In this document: piece after piece, positions 11,101-18,439 of the stretch
Layout: every line of letters starts with the position of its first letter
How positions within the stretch are numbered: the first letter of the stretch is position 1
Source of the DNA: CAG-791 sp002449595
GTDB taxonomy: Bacteria; Bacillota; Clostridia; Lachnospirales; Lachnospiraceae
DNA length: 64,000 bases
Assembly: GCA_946539855.1 (NCBI GenBank)
Contig: CAMNHV010000002.1
Location: forward strand, 62,001-126,000
Direction: 5' to 3'
Made by a program: the position numbers and the translations under genes
The notes under the pieces: generated by a model
What the model was told of the DNA's origin: nothing
Seen by the model: the letters and a program-made list of their open reading frames with translations, nothing else
The model's database searches: none

Positions 11101-11934
11101 GAGAAGGAACTGCCGGATCCGGAGCTCGTGAGAGTGCTGCGGGAACGCTTTTCCTTCCGTTATCCGCATGCGGACCTGAAGGACCTCTACACGAAGACGA
11201 CGGTCACGGAGCTGAAAAAGGCTTCCGTGTATCTTCTCGATGAACAGACGGAGGAAGGGACTCCGGTCAGCATTAATCTATATGGTGACGTTAACGGCAG
11301 AGATCGCGGTGAACTGCACGGCGAAGCAGTCGCCGGAGAACGCGGCGGCGCTTCTGATGGAAATCGCAATGCACGCGCTGCCGGGACTGCTGTTTCTCAT
11401 GGACTCACCGGCGCGGAGCGCGGCACGGCGGTCCACCGCGTGATGGAACTGCTCGACTTTGCGCGGCTCTCCGCGGAGCAGGCGCCGGGCGGGGATGCGC
11501 TGGATGCCTTCGTCGCGGATCTCACTGCGGCGGGGAAACTCACGCGCGAGCAGGCGGATGCCGTCCCTCTGAAGTGGATCCGGACGTTCCTGCAGTCGGA
11601 AGCCGCTTCGCGCATGGCCGCGTCGGAAAAGAGAGGCGGGCTCTTCCGCGAACAGCCCTTCGTGATGGGCATTCCGGCGAATGAGCTGAAGGAGACGTTC
11701 CCGGCGGAGGAAACCATTCTCATCCAGGGAATCATCGACGTCCTGTTTGAGGAAGACGGTGGTTATGTTATTCTGGATTACAAGACGGACCGCGTGAATG
11801 ACGCGGAGGAACTGGTGAGGCGATACCGGGTGCAGCTGGACTTTTACGCGCGGGCGGTGACGCAGATCCTGGGGCGGCCGGTCAGGGAGAAACTGATCTG
11901 GTCCTTCGCCCTCGGAAAACAGATCCGGATCTGA
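8119..11934 (+). CDS. addA: ATP-dependent helicase/nuclease subunit A
   Basis: AddA is the UvrD-type 3'-5' helicase and nuclease of the AddAB break-repair complex. The 1271-aa protein has Walker A AAAGSGKT at residues 22-29, motif II DEYQDSN, motif III with GDVKQSIYRFR, motif V/VI segments TIHKSKGLEFPV and VLYVAMTRAKEKL, and a C-terminal nuclease motif ILDYKTDRV with catalytic Asp near residue 1220. The linker at about residues 1055-1095 is low-complexity and rich in Gly/Ala/Arg. It follows addB and precedes a flavin-binding protein by only 24 bp, so the operon may continue. Confidence 0.96.
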   Translation: MNFTEQQKKVIEARGHDILVSAAAGSGKTAVLVERILERMTDPIRPLSIDRLLVVTFTRAAAAQMRERIGKRIGEALQTDPDSAHLKRQEILLHTTKIMTIDSFCTDILREHFSEIDLEPGYRIMEETEGRLLLKDVADGFLEDMYAAQDPAFLKLEAWFCQGIDDDGLEKILQKVMEKARGHSYPEEWLDAHASDYELAGGGETLPEQPWFAAYLDRLTEELKGIPGLYDRMLEITRAPGGPYVYEDLLAREREELAKLIAVSAEAEGQQRFALLTALVDYHFDRMPVAGGKKYQDIDPGMKEEVSGMRTRMKKRLEALGKEIFHANMTEEAGRMQDLSEICHALADVTKRLLAAFAAAKRQRNIIDFTDLEQFALQILAKKEDGRIVPTETALAYRDQFDEIMIDEYQDSNDVQELLLSIISKDPDVPGADASFTGNRFMVGDVKQSIYRFRLARQEIFMDKFLRYSVDGPVRERIDLDRNFRSRAEVLDAVNVLFPKIMRKEIGGVPYEESAYLRQGLEFPEPEGVTGSPYRTEILLMNTGDEDPAPDEAAGGDGPADAAEAAPAEETADMAGRSARALEAKMVADRIRSLHGTLPVCDGEGGLRPARYGDMVILLRSDGGWNEEFRRTLEAEGIPVHVSSRDGYFAAEEVRMVLELLRVLDNPLQDIPLYGVMRGFFGQFTEDEIARARLLDKGGSLLSALRAAASAEDPALREKSARLLRFIEKWRLRAVHLPVRHLLDALFEETDYESYVRALPGGLQREANLRFLTAQAASFEKTQYTGLFQFMRYIDALRESEVDYGEAGILDENADVVRIMTIHKSKGLEFPVCFVCGLAKHFNAGDQRGMMLIDDDLGFGLDHFDAVTRVKRPSLRKIAVQEKIASDALGEEIRVLYVAMTRAKEKLILTGSGKKDVPDVSAKGAAPQEPLPLLEIRRAGSFLDLVDGAMRETGGGGVIDMQVIRPQELEDTSVGTDDSDTRRERELEEVLRLPEKELPDPELVRVLRERFSFRYPHADLKDLYTKTTVTELKKASVYLLDEQTEEGTPVSINLYGDVNGRDRGELHGEAVAGERGGASDGNRNARAAGTAVSHGLTGAERGTAVHRVMELLDFARLSAEQAPGGDALDAFVADLTAAGKLTREQADAVPLKWIRTFLQSEAASRMAASEKRGGLFREQPFVMGIPANELKETFPAEETILIQGIIDVLFEEDGGYVILDYKTDRVNDAEELVRRYRVQLDFYARAVTQILGRPVREKLIWSFALGKQIRI

Positions 11935-11958
11935 GGATCCGGGAAAGGAGATTCAGCA

Positions 11959-12474
11959 ATGTTCAGACCTATGAGAAGATTCAGGCAGCAGCTGAGCAAT
12001 GAAGAATGTGAGCAGATCCTGCGGGATGCGACGTCAGGCGTTCTCGCGCTGCAGGGCGACGACGGCTACCCTTACGCGGTGCCGGTCAGCCATGTCTATG
12101 CGGATGGCAAGATCTATTTTCACGGGGCGAAGACCGGGCACAAGATCGACTCGATCCGGCGCTCCGACAAGGTGTCCTTCTGCGTGATCCGGCAGGATGA
12201 GGTCATGCCGAAGGAGAGAACGACCGCCTTCATCAGCGTGATCGCTTTCGGCCGCGCGCGCATCGTGGAGGACGAAGCGGGGCTCAGAAAGATCTCCGGC
12301 CTCGTCGGGCGGAAGTATTCCGCCGCCTATCCGGAGCTGTGCAAGCAGGAGATCGACGAGACGATCGCCGCGGGCACCATGTTCTGCGTGGAGATCGAAG
12401 TGGAGCACATGACCGGCAAATGCGGGAAGGAAGTCCTCGCGCGGCGGGCAGCGGCCGCGCAGAACAACGAGTGA
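11959..12474 (+). CDS. Pyridoxamine 5'-phosphate oxidase-fold flavin-binding protein (NimA-like)
   Basis: The 171-aa protein belongs to the split beta-barrel family that includes NimA-type nitroimidazole reductases and many uncharacterised FMN-binding proteins. It shows the typical order: an N-terminal helix (SNEECEQILRDATSGVLAL), the barrel entry GYPYAVPVSHVY, then KIYFHGAKTGHKIDSIRR, which forms part of the flavin phosphate site, and the conserved FGRARIVED strand. The C-terminal region holds the usual IEVEHMTGK. Substrate is unknown; anaerobes carry many paralogues. The start follows AAAGGAG. It sits between addA and a Dabb gene and ends 38 bp before the latter. Confidence 0.85.
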   Translation: MFRPMRRFRQQLSNEECEQILRDATSGVLALQGDDGYPYAVPVSHVYADGKIYFHGAKTGHKIDSIRRSDKVSFCVIRQDEVMPKERTTAFISVIAFGRARIVEDEAGLRKISGLVGRKYSAAYPELCKQEIDETIAAGTMFCVEIEVEHMTGKCGKEVLARRAAAAQNNE

Positions 12475-12512
12475 GGCTTAGCTGCGCATCACAATACAGG
12501 GGGAGATAAGAC

Positions 12513-12800
12513 ATGAAACACTATGTACTTTTAAAACTGGCGCCCGGCGCGGACGTCGAGTCCGTCGAGGAGAAGATCTTCAAGGCGTATGACAAGCTCG
12601 ACGAGGAGCTGGAGTGGCTGAACCGCCCTGCGGTCTACCGCAGCTGCACCGGCGCCGCCGGCGGAGCGGACCTCATGGTAGTGGTTGAGCTTGACGGTAC
12701 GGATCACCTTGAGGAGTATCTCGAGCATCCGAGGCACCTCAAAATGCAGAAAGCCATCGGAGACTCCGTCGTCTCCGCGACGACGTTCGACCATTATTGA
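12513..12800 (+). CDS. Dabb (stress-responsive A/B barrel) domain protein
   Basis: This 95-aa protein is a single ferredoxin-like dimeric alpha/beta barrel domain. It begins with the typical MKHYVLLKLAPGA strand and ends with the HPRHLKMQKAIGDSV helix and final strand. Dabb proteins form homodimers and mostly have no assigned chemistry; some plant and bacterial members respond to salt stress or act on polyketides. Nothing here identifies a substrate. A GGGGGAGA ribosome site precedes the ATG. It follows the PPOX-fold gene closely and is closed by a terminator. Confidence 0.8.
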   Translation: MKHYVLLKLAPGADVESVEEKIFKAYDKLDEELEWLNRPAVYRSCTGAAGGADLMVVVELDGTDHLEEYLEHPRHLKMQKAIGDSVVSATTFDHY

Positions 12801-12822
12801 TCGCCGGACTTTTGGGTGTTCG

Positions 12823-12855
12823 GGGAGGACTCCCGCAGGGAGCCCTCCCTTTGCT
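12823..12855 (+). terminator. Intrinsic terminator after the Dabb gene
   Basis: An outer stem (12823-12828 with 12844-12849) encloses an inner 5-bp stem (12830-12834 with 12838-12842), giving a GC-rich two-part hairpin followed by TTTGCTTTG. Confidence 0.7.
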
Positions 12856-12878
12856 TTGTTCCAAAACCACAATATTTT

Positions 12879-12895
12879 GTGTCTAAGAGAGACAC
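12879..12895. promoter_or_regulatory. Inverted repeat upstream of the TPR gene
   Basis: GTGTCT-AAGAG-AGACAC is a perfect 6-bp inverted repeat in the only AT-rich gap before the TPR/DUF4037 pair. A weak promoter (GAGACA 12889-12894, 17 bp, TATTTT 12912-12917) overlaps its right arm, so it could be an operator. No family match. Confidence 0.3.
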
Positions 12896-12969
12896 CAGAC
12901 CAAAAATATGGTATTTTAGATGGGATGCATAACGAGCGGCCCGGACTTCGGGCACAGGGAGAAAGACCA

Positions 12970-13863
12970 GTGACGGACGTCAGCAGAGAAGAAAAATACG
13001 AAGAAAACAGCGGCTTGCGCGCCTCTACAGGCGGCCCGCTTCAGAAAGAAGATTACGAGGAACCGAGGTGCGTGCTGTGCGGAGAACCCTACGGCGCGGA
13101 GCCCCCGGTGCAGGCGGTGCCCCAGCAGCGGATCATCCAGAAGATGGACGAATACATGAGCCGCAGGGACTACGCAGGAGCGGAGCGGCATCTGCTTTAC
13201 TGGCTCGAGGAAGCGAAGCTCGGGCATGACCTCAGGGGAGAGCTGATGCTGCGCGGCGAGCTCGTCGGCCACTACCGGAAGACGGGAGAAGAGGCGAAGG
13301 CGATGGAGAGCGCGGACGAGGCGCTGCGCCTCCTGAAAGAGCTCGACTTCGAGGGGACGATCAGCAGCGGGACGACGTACGTGAACATCGCGACGGCCTG
13401 CAGTGCGTTCGGCAAGAATGAGCGCGCGCTCGAACTCTTTGAGAAGGCGAGGAAGATCTACGAGTCCTCCGCGAACACGCGGGCGGACCTTCTGGGCGGC
13501 CTGTACAACAACATGGCGCTCGTCCTCGTGTCCCTCGGCCGCTTTGCGGAGGCGTTCGATCTCTATGAGAAAGCGCTCCGCGTGATGGGCGGCGTGCCCG
13601 GCGGCGGGCTCGAGCAGGCGATCACGTACCTCAACATGGCGGACGCCGTGCAGGCGCGGGACGGCGCGGAAGAGGGAGAAAAGCAGATCTCCGAGCTCCT
13701 CGACAAGGCAGCCGCCCTGTTTGATGAGACGGATGCGCCGCGGGACGGCTATTACGCCTTTGTCTGCGAGAAGTGCGCGCCGTCGTTTTCTTACTACGGC
13801 TATTTCCTGACCGCGGAGGACCTCGAAGCGAGGGCAAAAGCGATCTATGAGAGGGAAGCATAA
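12970..13863 (+). CDS. Tetratricopeptide-repeat protein, partner of DUF4037
   Basis: I place the start at GTG 12970, giving 297 aa, because AGGGAG lies 8-13 bp upstream; in-frame upstream ATGs lack a ribosome site and one would overlap the Dabb gene. The N-terminal 50 residues are charged and hold a single CVLC pair (Cys34, Cys37). The rest is helical with several TPR units, for example the segments covering GTTYVNIATACSAFGKNERA, GGLYNNMALVLVSLGRFAE and QAITYLNMADAV. No enzymatic motif is seen. The stop codon abuts the ATG of the DUF4037 gene with no gap, which implies translational coupling and a shared function, perhaps as scaffold or sensor for the nucleotidyltransferase-like partner (inference). 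Confidence 0.8.
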   Translation: MTDVSREEKYEENSGLRASTGGPLQKEDYEEPRCVLCGEPYGAEPPVQAVPQQRIIQKMDEYMSRRDYAGAERHLLYWLEEAKLGHDLRGELMLRGELVGHYRKTGEEAKAMESADEALRLLKELDFEGTISSGTTYVNIATACSAFGKNERALELFEKARKIYESSANTRADLLGGLYNNMALVLVSLGRFAEAFDLYEKALRVMGGVPGGGLEQAITYLNMADAVQARDGAEEGEKQISELLDKAAALFDETDAPRDGYYAFVCEKCAPSFSYYGYFLTAEDLEARAKAIYEREA

Positions 13864-14805
13864 ATGAACGGAATGGAGCTTTCGAGGGCATATTACGAGA
13901 ACTTCGGGGAGCCGATGCTCCGGGAACAGTTCCCGGACGTCCTGCAGCATGTCGCTGTGGGCCTTACCGGGAGCGGGTCCGAGTGCTTCGGGTTTGACGA
14001 CGACGTCTCGGCGGACCACGACTTTGAGCCGGGGTTCTGCATTTTTCTCCCCGGAGAAGACGTTGTCGACCGGAGGACGGCGTTCCTCATGGAGCGGGCG
14101 TACGCCAAACTACCGAAGGAGTTCATGGGCTACGAGCGAGAGGCGCTCCAGCCGGTTGGCGGCGCGCGGCACGGGGTCCTCAGGACTGCGGAGTTCTTTA
14201 CCGCGAAGACCGGCACGCCGGACGGAAACCTCACGCCCGCGCAGTGGCTCGCGGTGCCGGAATACGCGCTCGCGGAGGCGACGAACGGCGCGATCTTCGC
14301 CGACTACCGCGGCGAGGTGACCGCGATCCGGGAGGCGCTGTCCGCCTATCCGGACGACGTCATGAAGAAGAAACTGGCGGGAGACCTTCTCCTGATGGCG
14401 CAGGCCGGCCAGTACAACTACACGCGCTGCATCCGCCACGGGGAGACGGCGGCCGCCCAGCTTGCGGTCTTTGAATTCGCGAAAAGCACGATCCACGCGA
14501 TCTTCCTTTTGAACCGGCGGTACGAGCCGTACTACAAGTGGAGCTTTCGCGCGCTGCGCGCGCTCCCGGTGCTGTCCATCACGGCGGAGCTCCTGGAGTA
14601 CCTCCTCACTTCCGACAACGAGCCGGAGACGGCGGAGGAGAAGTACCGGGTGATCGAGGGCATCGCGGCGGACGTCATCGACGAACTGATCGGGCAGGAG
14701 CTCACGAAGGCGAACTGCGGCGACCTGGAGAAGCACGCGTACAGCGTGAACGACGGCATCGCGGACGCGGAGCTCAGGAACATGCACATTCTGGCGGCGG
14801 TCTGA
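13864..14805 (+). CDS. DUF4037 domain protein (nucleotidyltransferase-like)
   Basis: The 313-aa protein matches the DUF4037 family. Near residue 35-60 it shows VGLTGSGSECFGFDDDVS followed by ADHDFEPGF, a pattern like the G-S ... D-x-D metal-binding signature of the nucleotidyltransferase superfamily. A second helical domain contains FAKSTIHAIFLLNRRY and PYYKWSFRAL, like the HEPN-type C-terminal domain of aminoglycoside nucleotidyltransferases. Substrate is unknown. It begins immediately after the TPR protein's stop codon and should be co-translated with it. The pair precedes nrdG, but there is no evidence of a functional link to nucleotide reduction. Confidence 0.8.
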   Translation: MNGMELSRAYYENFGEPMLREQFPDVLQHVAVGLTGSGSECFGFDDDVSADHDFEPGFCIFLPGEDVVDRRTAFLMERAYAKLPKEFMGYEREALQPVGGARHGVLRTAEFFTAKTGTPDGNLTPAQWLAVPEYALAEATNGAIFADYRGEVTAIREALSAYPDDVMKKKLAGDLLLMAQAGQYNYTRCIRHGETAAAQLAVFEFAKSTIHAIFLLNRRYEPYYKWSFRALRALPVLSITAELLEYLLTSDNEPETAEEKYRVIEGIAADVIDELIGQELTKANCGDLEKHAYSVNDGIADAELRNMHILAAV

Positions 14806-14840
14806 AAGACCGGGGCTGAATAGAAATACGGGAATTGATC

Positions 14841-15533
14841 ATGAAATTACACGGATTACAGAAAATGACGCTTTTGGACTTCCCCGGGCACGTCGCGTGC
14901 ACGGTCTTCCTCGGGGGCTGCGACCTGCGCTGCCCGTTCTGCCACAACTTCGAGCTGGCGGACGGCACGGCGAAGCCGGTCATGGACGAAGAGGAGCTGC
15001 TCAGCTTCCTGGATAAGAGGCACGGCCTTCTGGACGGCGTCGCGATCACCGGCGGGGAGCCCTGCCTGCACGCGGACCTTCCGGACCTCATGCGCAGGAT
15101 CCGGGCGCTCGGGTTCCAGGTGAAGCTTGACAGCAACGGATTCCATCCGGAGATGCTCGCGCGGATCCTCGAAGAGGGGCTTGCGGACTACGTCGCGATG
15201 GACGTCAAGAACAGCCCGGCCAAGTATGCGGCGACGTCCGGCGTGAGGGACCTGGACATCGCCCCGGTCCTTAAGAGCATCGCGCTCCTGAAGGGGAGCG
15301 GCGTGGACTTCGAGTTCCGCACGACGGTGGTCAAGGAGTTCCACGAGAAGGAAGATTTCGAGGCGATCGGACAGATGATCGAGGGCGCGCCGCGCTACTT
15401 CCTCCAGGCCTTCACGGACCGGGATACCGTGCCGTTCCAGGGCCTTCACGCGCCGTCCGCGGACGAGATGCGGGAGTTCGCGAAGGTCGCGGCGAAGTAC
15501 GTCCCGGACACGCAGCTTAGGGGTGTCGACTGA
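14841..15533 (+). CDS. nrdG: Anaerobic ribonucleoside-triphosphate reductase activating protein
   Basis: This radical SAM enzyme uses a [4Fe-4S] cluster and S-adenosylmethionine to install the glycyl radical on NrdD. The 230-aa form starts at ATG 14841; an in-frame TTG 6 bp upstream is less likely. The cluster motif CDLRCPFC gives Cys27, Cys31 and Cys34, and a GGEP motif follows near residue 74. The protein is a little longer than E. coli NrdG (154 aa) and resembles the 230-aa clostridial form. Here nrdG precedes nrdD, the reverse of the common order, and lies upstream of the NrdR boxes, so it is probably read from an upstream promoter. Confidence 0.93.
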   Translation: MKLHGLQKMTLLDFPGHVACTVFLGGCDLRCPFCHNFELADGTAKPVMDEEELLSFLDKRHGLLDGVAITGGEPCLHADLPDLMRRIRALGFQVKLDSNGFHPEMLARILEEGLADYVAMDVKNSPAKYAATSGVRDLDIAPVLKSIALLKGSGVDFEFRTTVVKEFHEKEDFEAIGQMIEGAPRYFLQAFTDRDTVPFQGLHAPSADEMREFAKVAAKYVPDTQLRGVD

Positions 15534-15535
15534 GC

Positions 15536-15586
15536 AAAACCACCATATCTGGGTTTTACACAAATATCAAACACCAGATATTGACT
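15536..15586. promoter_or_regulatory. Tandem NrdR-type boxes
   Basis: Box 1 is the near-palindrome AAAACC-N10-GGTTTT (15536-15557) with a central CATATC. Box 2 (15571-15586) reads ACACCAGATATTGACT, close to the NrdR consensus ACACTATATATAGTGT. Their centres are 33 bp apart, about three helical turns, the spacing typical of NrdR sites. Box 2 overlaps the -35 element of the nrdD promoter, consistent with repression when dATP is abundant. Confidence 0.75.
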
Positions 15587-15609
15587 TTGCCATGACCCGG
15601 TGCTATGGT
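15581..15609 (+). promoter_or_regulatory. nrdD promoter
   Basis: TTGACT (15581-15586), a 17-bp spacer and TATGGT (15604-15609) form a good sigma-A promoter. The leader is about 130 nt and contains small hairpins (GCCG/CGGC and TCTCCC/GGGAGA), but I recognise no riboswitch. Confidence 0.75.
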
Positions 15610-15745
15610 GATAGTACGCGTTTTACGGTGGGCTGCCGTGCGCGTGCGGCGAAGATGCCGGCAAAGCGAAAGATCTCCCGGAACAGCAGGGAGAAAGGAA
15701 TATACAAGCATTAGCAACAGAGTTTCAAGCGGGGTGGAGGTAATT

Positions 15746-18313
15746 ATGTATCAGGTAGTAAAGAGAGACGGCAAGATCGCGGAGTTCAACATCAGCAAGA
15801 TCAGCGCGGCCATCACGAAGGCCTTTGAGGCGCTCGGGAAGCAGTATCATCCCAGCGTGATCGACATGATCTCGCTTCGCGTGACGTCGGATTTCGAGTC
15901 CAAGATCAAGGACGGGAAGATCACGGTCGAGGAGATCCAGGACAGTGTGGAAAAGGTCCTCTCCGAGGCGGGTTACGCGGATGTGTCCAAGGCGTACATC
16001 CTGTACCGCAGACAGCGTGAAAAGGTCAGAAACATCAACTCCACGCTTCTCAACTACAAGGATCTTGTCGACAACTACCTCAAGATTAACGACTGGCGGG
16101 TCAAGGAGAACTCCACCGTCACCTACTCCGTCGGCGGCCTGATCCTGTCGAACTCCGGCGCGATCACGGCGAACTACTGGCTCTCCGAGGTCTATGACGA
16201 CGAGATCGCGGAGGCGCACAGAAGCGCGGCGATCCACCTGCACGACCTCTCCATGCTGACCGGCTACTGCGCGGGCTGGAGCCTGAAGCAGCTGATCCAG
16301 GAAGGCCTCGGCGGCGTCCCGGGCAAGATCACGTCTTCCCCGGCGAACCACCTCTCCACGCTCTGCAACCAGATGGTCAACTTCCTCGGCATCATGCAGA
16401 ACGAGTGGGCCGGCGCACAGGCTTTCTCCTCGTTTGACACGTACCTGGCGCCCTTCGTCAAGGTCGACAACCTGTCCCAGAAGGAAGTCAAGCAGTGCGT
16501 GCAGTCCTTCGTCTACGGCGTCAACACGCCGAGCCGCTGGGGCACGCAGGCGCCGTTCTCCAACGTCACGCTCGACTGGACCGTCCCGAACGACCTGAAG
16601 AACCTGCCCGCGATCATCGGCGGCCGTGAGATGGACTTCACCTACGGCGACTGCCAGAAGGAAATGGACATGGTCAACAAGGCGTTCATCGAGATCATGA
16701 TCGAGGGCGACGCCAACGGCCGCGGCTTCCAGTATCCGATCCCGACCTATTCCATCACGCGCGACTTCGACTGGAGCGAGACCGAGAACAACAAGCTCCT
16801 GTTCGAGATGACGGCGAAGTACGGCACGCCTTACTTCTCCAACTACATCAACTCCGATATGGAACCGAGCGACGTCCGCTCCATGTGCTGCCGCCTGCGC
16901 CTTGACCTGCGCGAGCTGCGCAAGAAATCCGGCGGATTCTTCGGCTCCGGTGAGTCTACGGGTTCCATCGGCGTCGTGACCATCAACATGCCCAGGATCG
17001 CTTACCTCGCGAAGGACGAGGAGGACTTCTACGCCCGCCTCGACAACCTGATGGACATCTCCGCGAGAAGCCTTAAGACCAAGAGAACCGTCATCACGAA
17101 GCTGCTCGAGCAGGGCCTGTATCCTTACACGAAGCGCTACCTTGGCACGTTCAGCAATCACTTTTCCACGATCGGCCTGATCGGCATGAACGAGGTCGGC
17201 CTGAACGCGAAGTGGCTGCGCGCGGACCTGACGGACGAGAGAGTCCAGCGGTTCACGAGAGACGTGCTGAACCACATGAGAGAGCGCCTGTCCGATTACC
17301 AGGAGCTGTACGGCGATCTCTACAACCTCGAGGCGACGCCGGCGGAGTCCACGACCTACCGCTTCGCGAAGCACGACAAGGAACTGTATCCCGACATCAT
17401 CACGGCGAACATGAACGGCACGCCTTACTACACGAACTCCTCCCACCTGCCGGTCGGCTTCACGGAGGACGTGTTCAGCGCGCTGGACATCCAGGACGAC
17501 CTGCAGACGCTGTACACCTCCGGAACCGTGTTCCATGCGTTCCTGGGAGAAAAGCTTCCTGACTGGAAGGCCGCGGCGACGCTCGTCCGCAAGATCGCCG
17601 AGAACTACAAACTGCCTTATTACACGATGTCTCCGACCTACTCCGTCTGCAAGGACCACGGCTATCTCACCGGCGAGCAGTACACCTGCCCGATCTGCGG
17701 ACAGAAGACGGAAGTCTACAGCCGCATCACCGGCTACTACCGCCCGGTCCAGAACTGGAACGACGGCAAGGCGCAGGAGTACAAGGACCGCAAGGTCTAT
17801 AACATCGGCCGCTCCGTGCTGACGCACACCGGCCCGAACCCGGCACCGGTGGACCTGCCGCACACCGCATCCGCGAGCGCCGCTGCACCGGCCGCTCCCG
17901 CAGCCGCGACGGCAGTCGCTGAGAAGACCGCAGTGAAGGCTGAGCCGCAGATCTCCGTCACGATCCCGCTGAAGGAAGTGATGCCGGAGCTCGATGCGAA
18001 GCAGGAAGAAAAGCAGGCTGCCAAGCTCTCCAAGATCGCTGAGGCGGTCAACATGGTCGACATGGAAGAGCAGAAGGCGACCGGCACGATCCTTCTCTTC
18101 AAGACGCCGACCTGCCCGAACTGCAAAGCGGCGGCGGCACTCCTCGACAAGGCGGGCGTCGCTTACACCGCGCTGAACGCAAATGAGGAAAAGGAACTCG
18201 TCGAGAAGTTCGGCGTCAAGCAGGCGCCGACACTGGTCCTCATTAAGGGCGACGGCTTCGAGAAGTACCGCGGCGTGTCAGACATCAAGGGATGGCTGAT
18301 GAACCGGAACTAA
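15746..18313 (+). CDS. nrdD: Anaerobic ribonucleoside-triphosphate reductase with fused C-terminal redoxin domain
   Basis: Class III ribonucleotide reductase makes dNTPs without oxygen. The ATG at 15746 follows GGTGGAGG. The 855-aa protein has an N-terminal ATP-cone (about 1-95), the 10-stranded barrel, zinc ligands Cys635, His638, Cys648 and Cys651, and the glycyl-radical motif RITGY with Gly663. Unusually, an Ala/Pro-rich linker (about 700-735) leads to a C-terminal thioredoxin/glutaredoxin-like domain with the dithiol CPNC (Cys790, Cys793) and the typical cis-Pro turn QAPTL. Such a domain could reduce the active site directly, as in redoxin-dependent (NrdD2-type) enzymes rather than the formate-dependent E. 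coli type; that is inference. trxB follows. Confidence 0.95.
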   Translation: MYQVVKRDGKIAEFNISKISAAITKAFEALGKQYHPSVIDMISLRVTSDFESKIKDGKITVEEIQDSVEKVLSEAGYADVSKAYILYRRQREKVRNINSTLLNYKDLVDNYLKINDWRVKENSTVTYSVGGLILSNSGAITANYWLSEVYDDEIAEAHRSAAIHLHDLSMLTGYCAGWSLKQLIQEGLGGVPGKITSSPANHLSTLCNQMVNFLGIMQNEWAGAQAFSSFDTYLAPFVKVDNLSQKEVKQCVQSFVYGVNTPSRWGTQAPFSNVTLDWTVPNDLKNLPAIIGGREMDFTYGDCQKEMDMVNKAFIEIMIEGDANGRGFQYPIPTYSITRDFDWSETENNKLLFEMTAKYGTPYFSNYINSDMEPSDVRSMCCRLRLDLRELRKKSGGFFGSGESTGSIGVVTINMPRIAYLAKDEEDFYARLDNLMDISARSLKTKRTVITKLLEQGLYPYTKRYLGTFSNHFSTIGLIGMNEVGLNAKWLRADLTDERVQRFTRDVLNHMRERLSDYQELYGDLYNLEATPAESTTYRFAKHDKELYPDIITANMNGTPYYTNSSHLPVGFTEDVFSALDIQDDLQTLYTSGTVFHAFLGEKLPDWKAAATLVRKIAENYKLPYYTMSPTYSVCKDHGYLTGEQYTCPICGQKTEVYSRITGYYRPVQNWNDGKAQEYKDRKVYNIGRSVLTHTGPNPAPVDLPHTASASAAAPAAPAAATAVAEKTAVKAEPQISVTIPLKEVMPELDAKQEEKQAAKLSKIAEAVNMVDMEEQKATGTILLFKTPTCPNCKAAAALLDKAGVAYTALNANEEKELVEKFGVKQAPTLVLIKGDGFEKYRGVSDIKGWLMNRN

Positions 18314-18327
18314 AAAATAGCAAACCT

Positions 18328-18353
18328 GAAAGTCCTGCGGATGCAGGACTTTC
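18328..18353 (+). terminator. Hairpin after nrdD, possible terminator
   Basis: An 11-bp stem (18328-18338 with 18343-18353) has a GGAT loop. Only TTTC lies at its 3' base, so termination may be partial and allow read-through into trxB. Confidence 0.5.
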
Positions 18354-18439
18354 TAATCGCACCACCTGTGATAACGCATCGGGTGCCATATTCGGTAAGG
18401 CCGCATTCGCGGATCTTATCTAAGCGAGGAGAAAAGGGT

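Noticed and set aside
12685..12969. Upstream extension of the TPR protein
   Set aside because: It would overlap the Dabb gene and a terminator; the GTG at 12970 has a proper ribosome site.
15587..15745. Cobalamin or other riboswitch in the nrdD leader
   Set aside because: The leader is about 130 nt with small hairpins only and lacks the B12-box or other known conserved cores.
15725..17863. 712-codon minus-strand open frame opposite nrdD
   Set aside because: GC-rich third positions create long antisense frames here; the translation is rich in Val/Arg/Asp/His with no domain, whereas nrdD on the plus strand has full family motifs.
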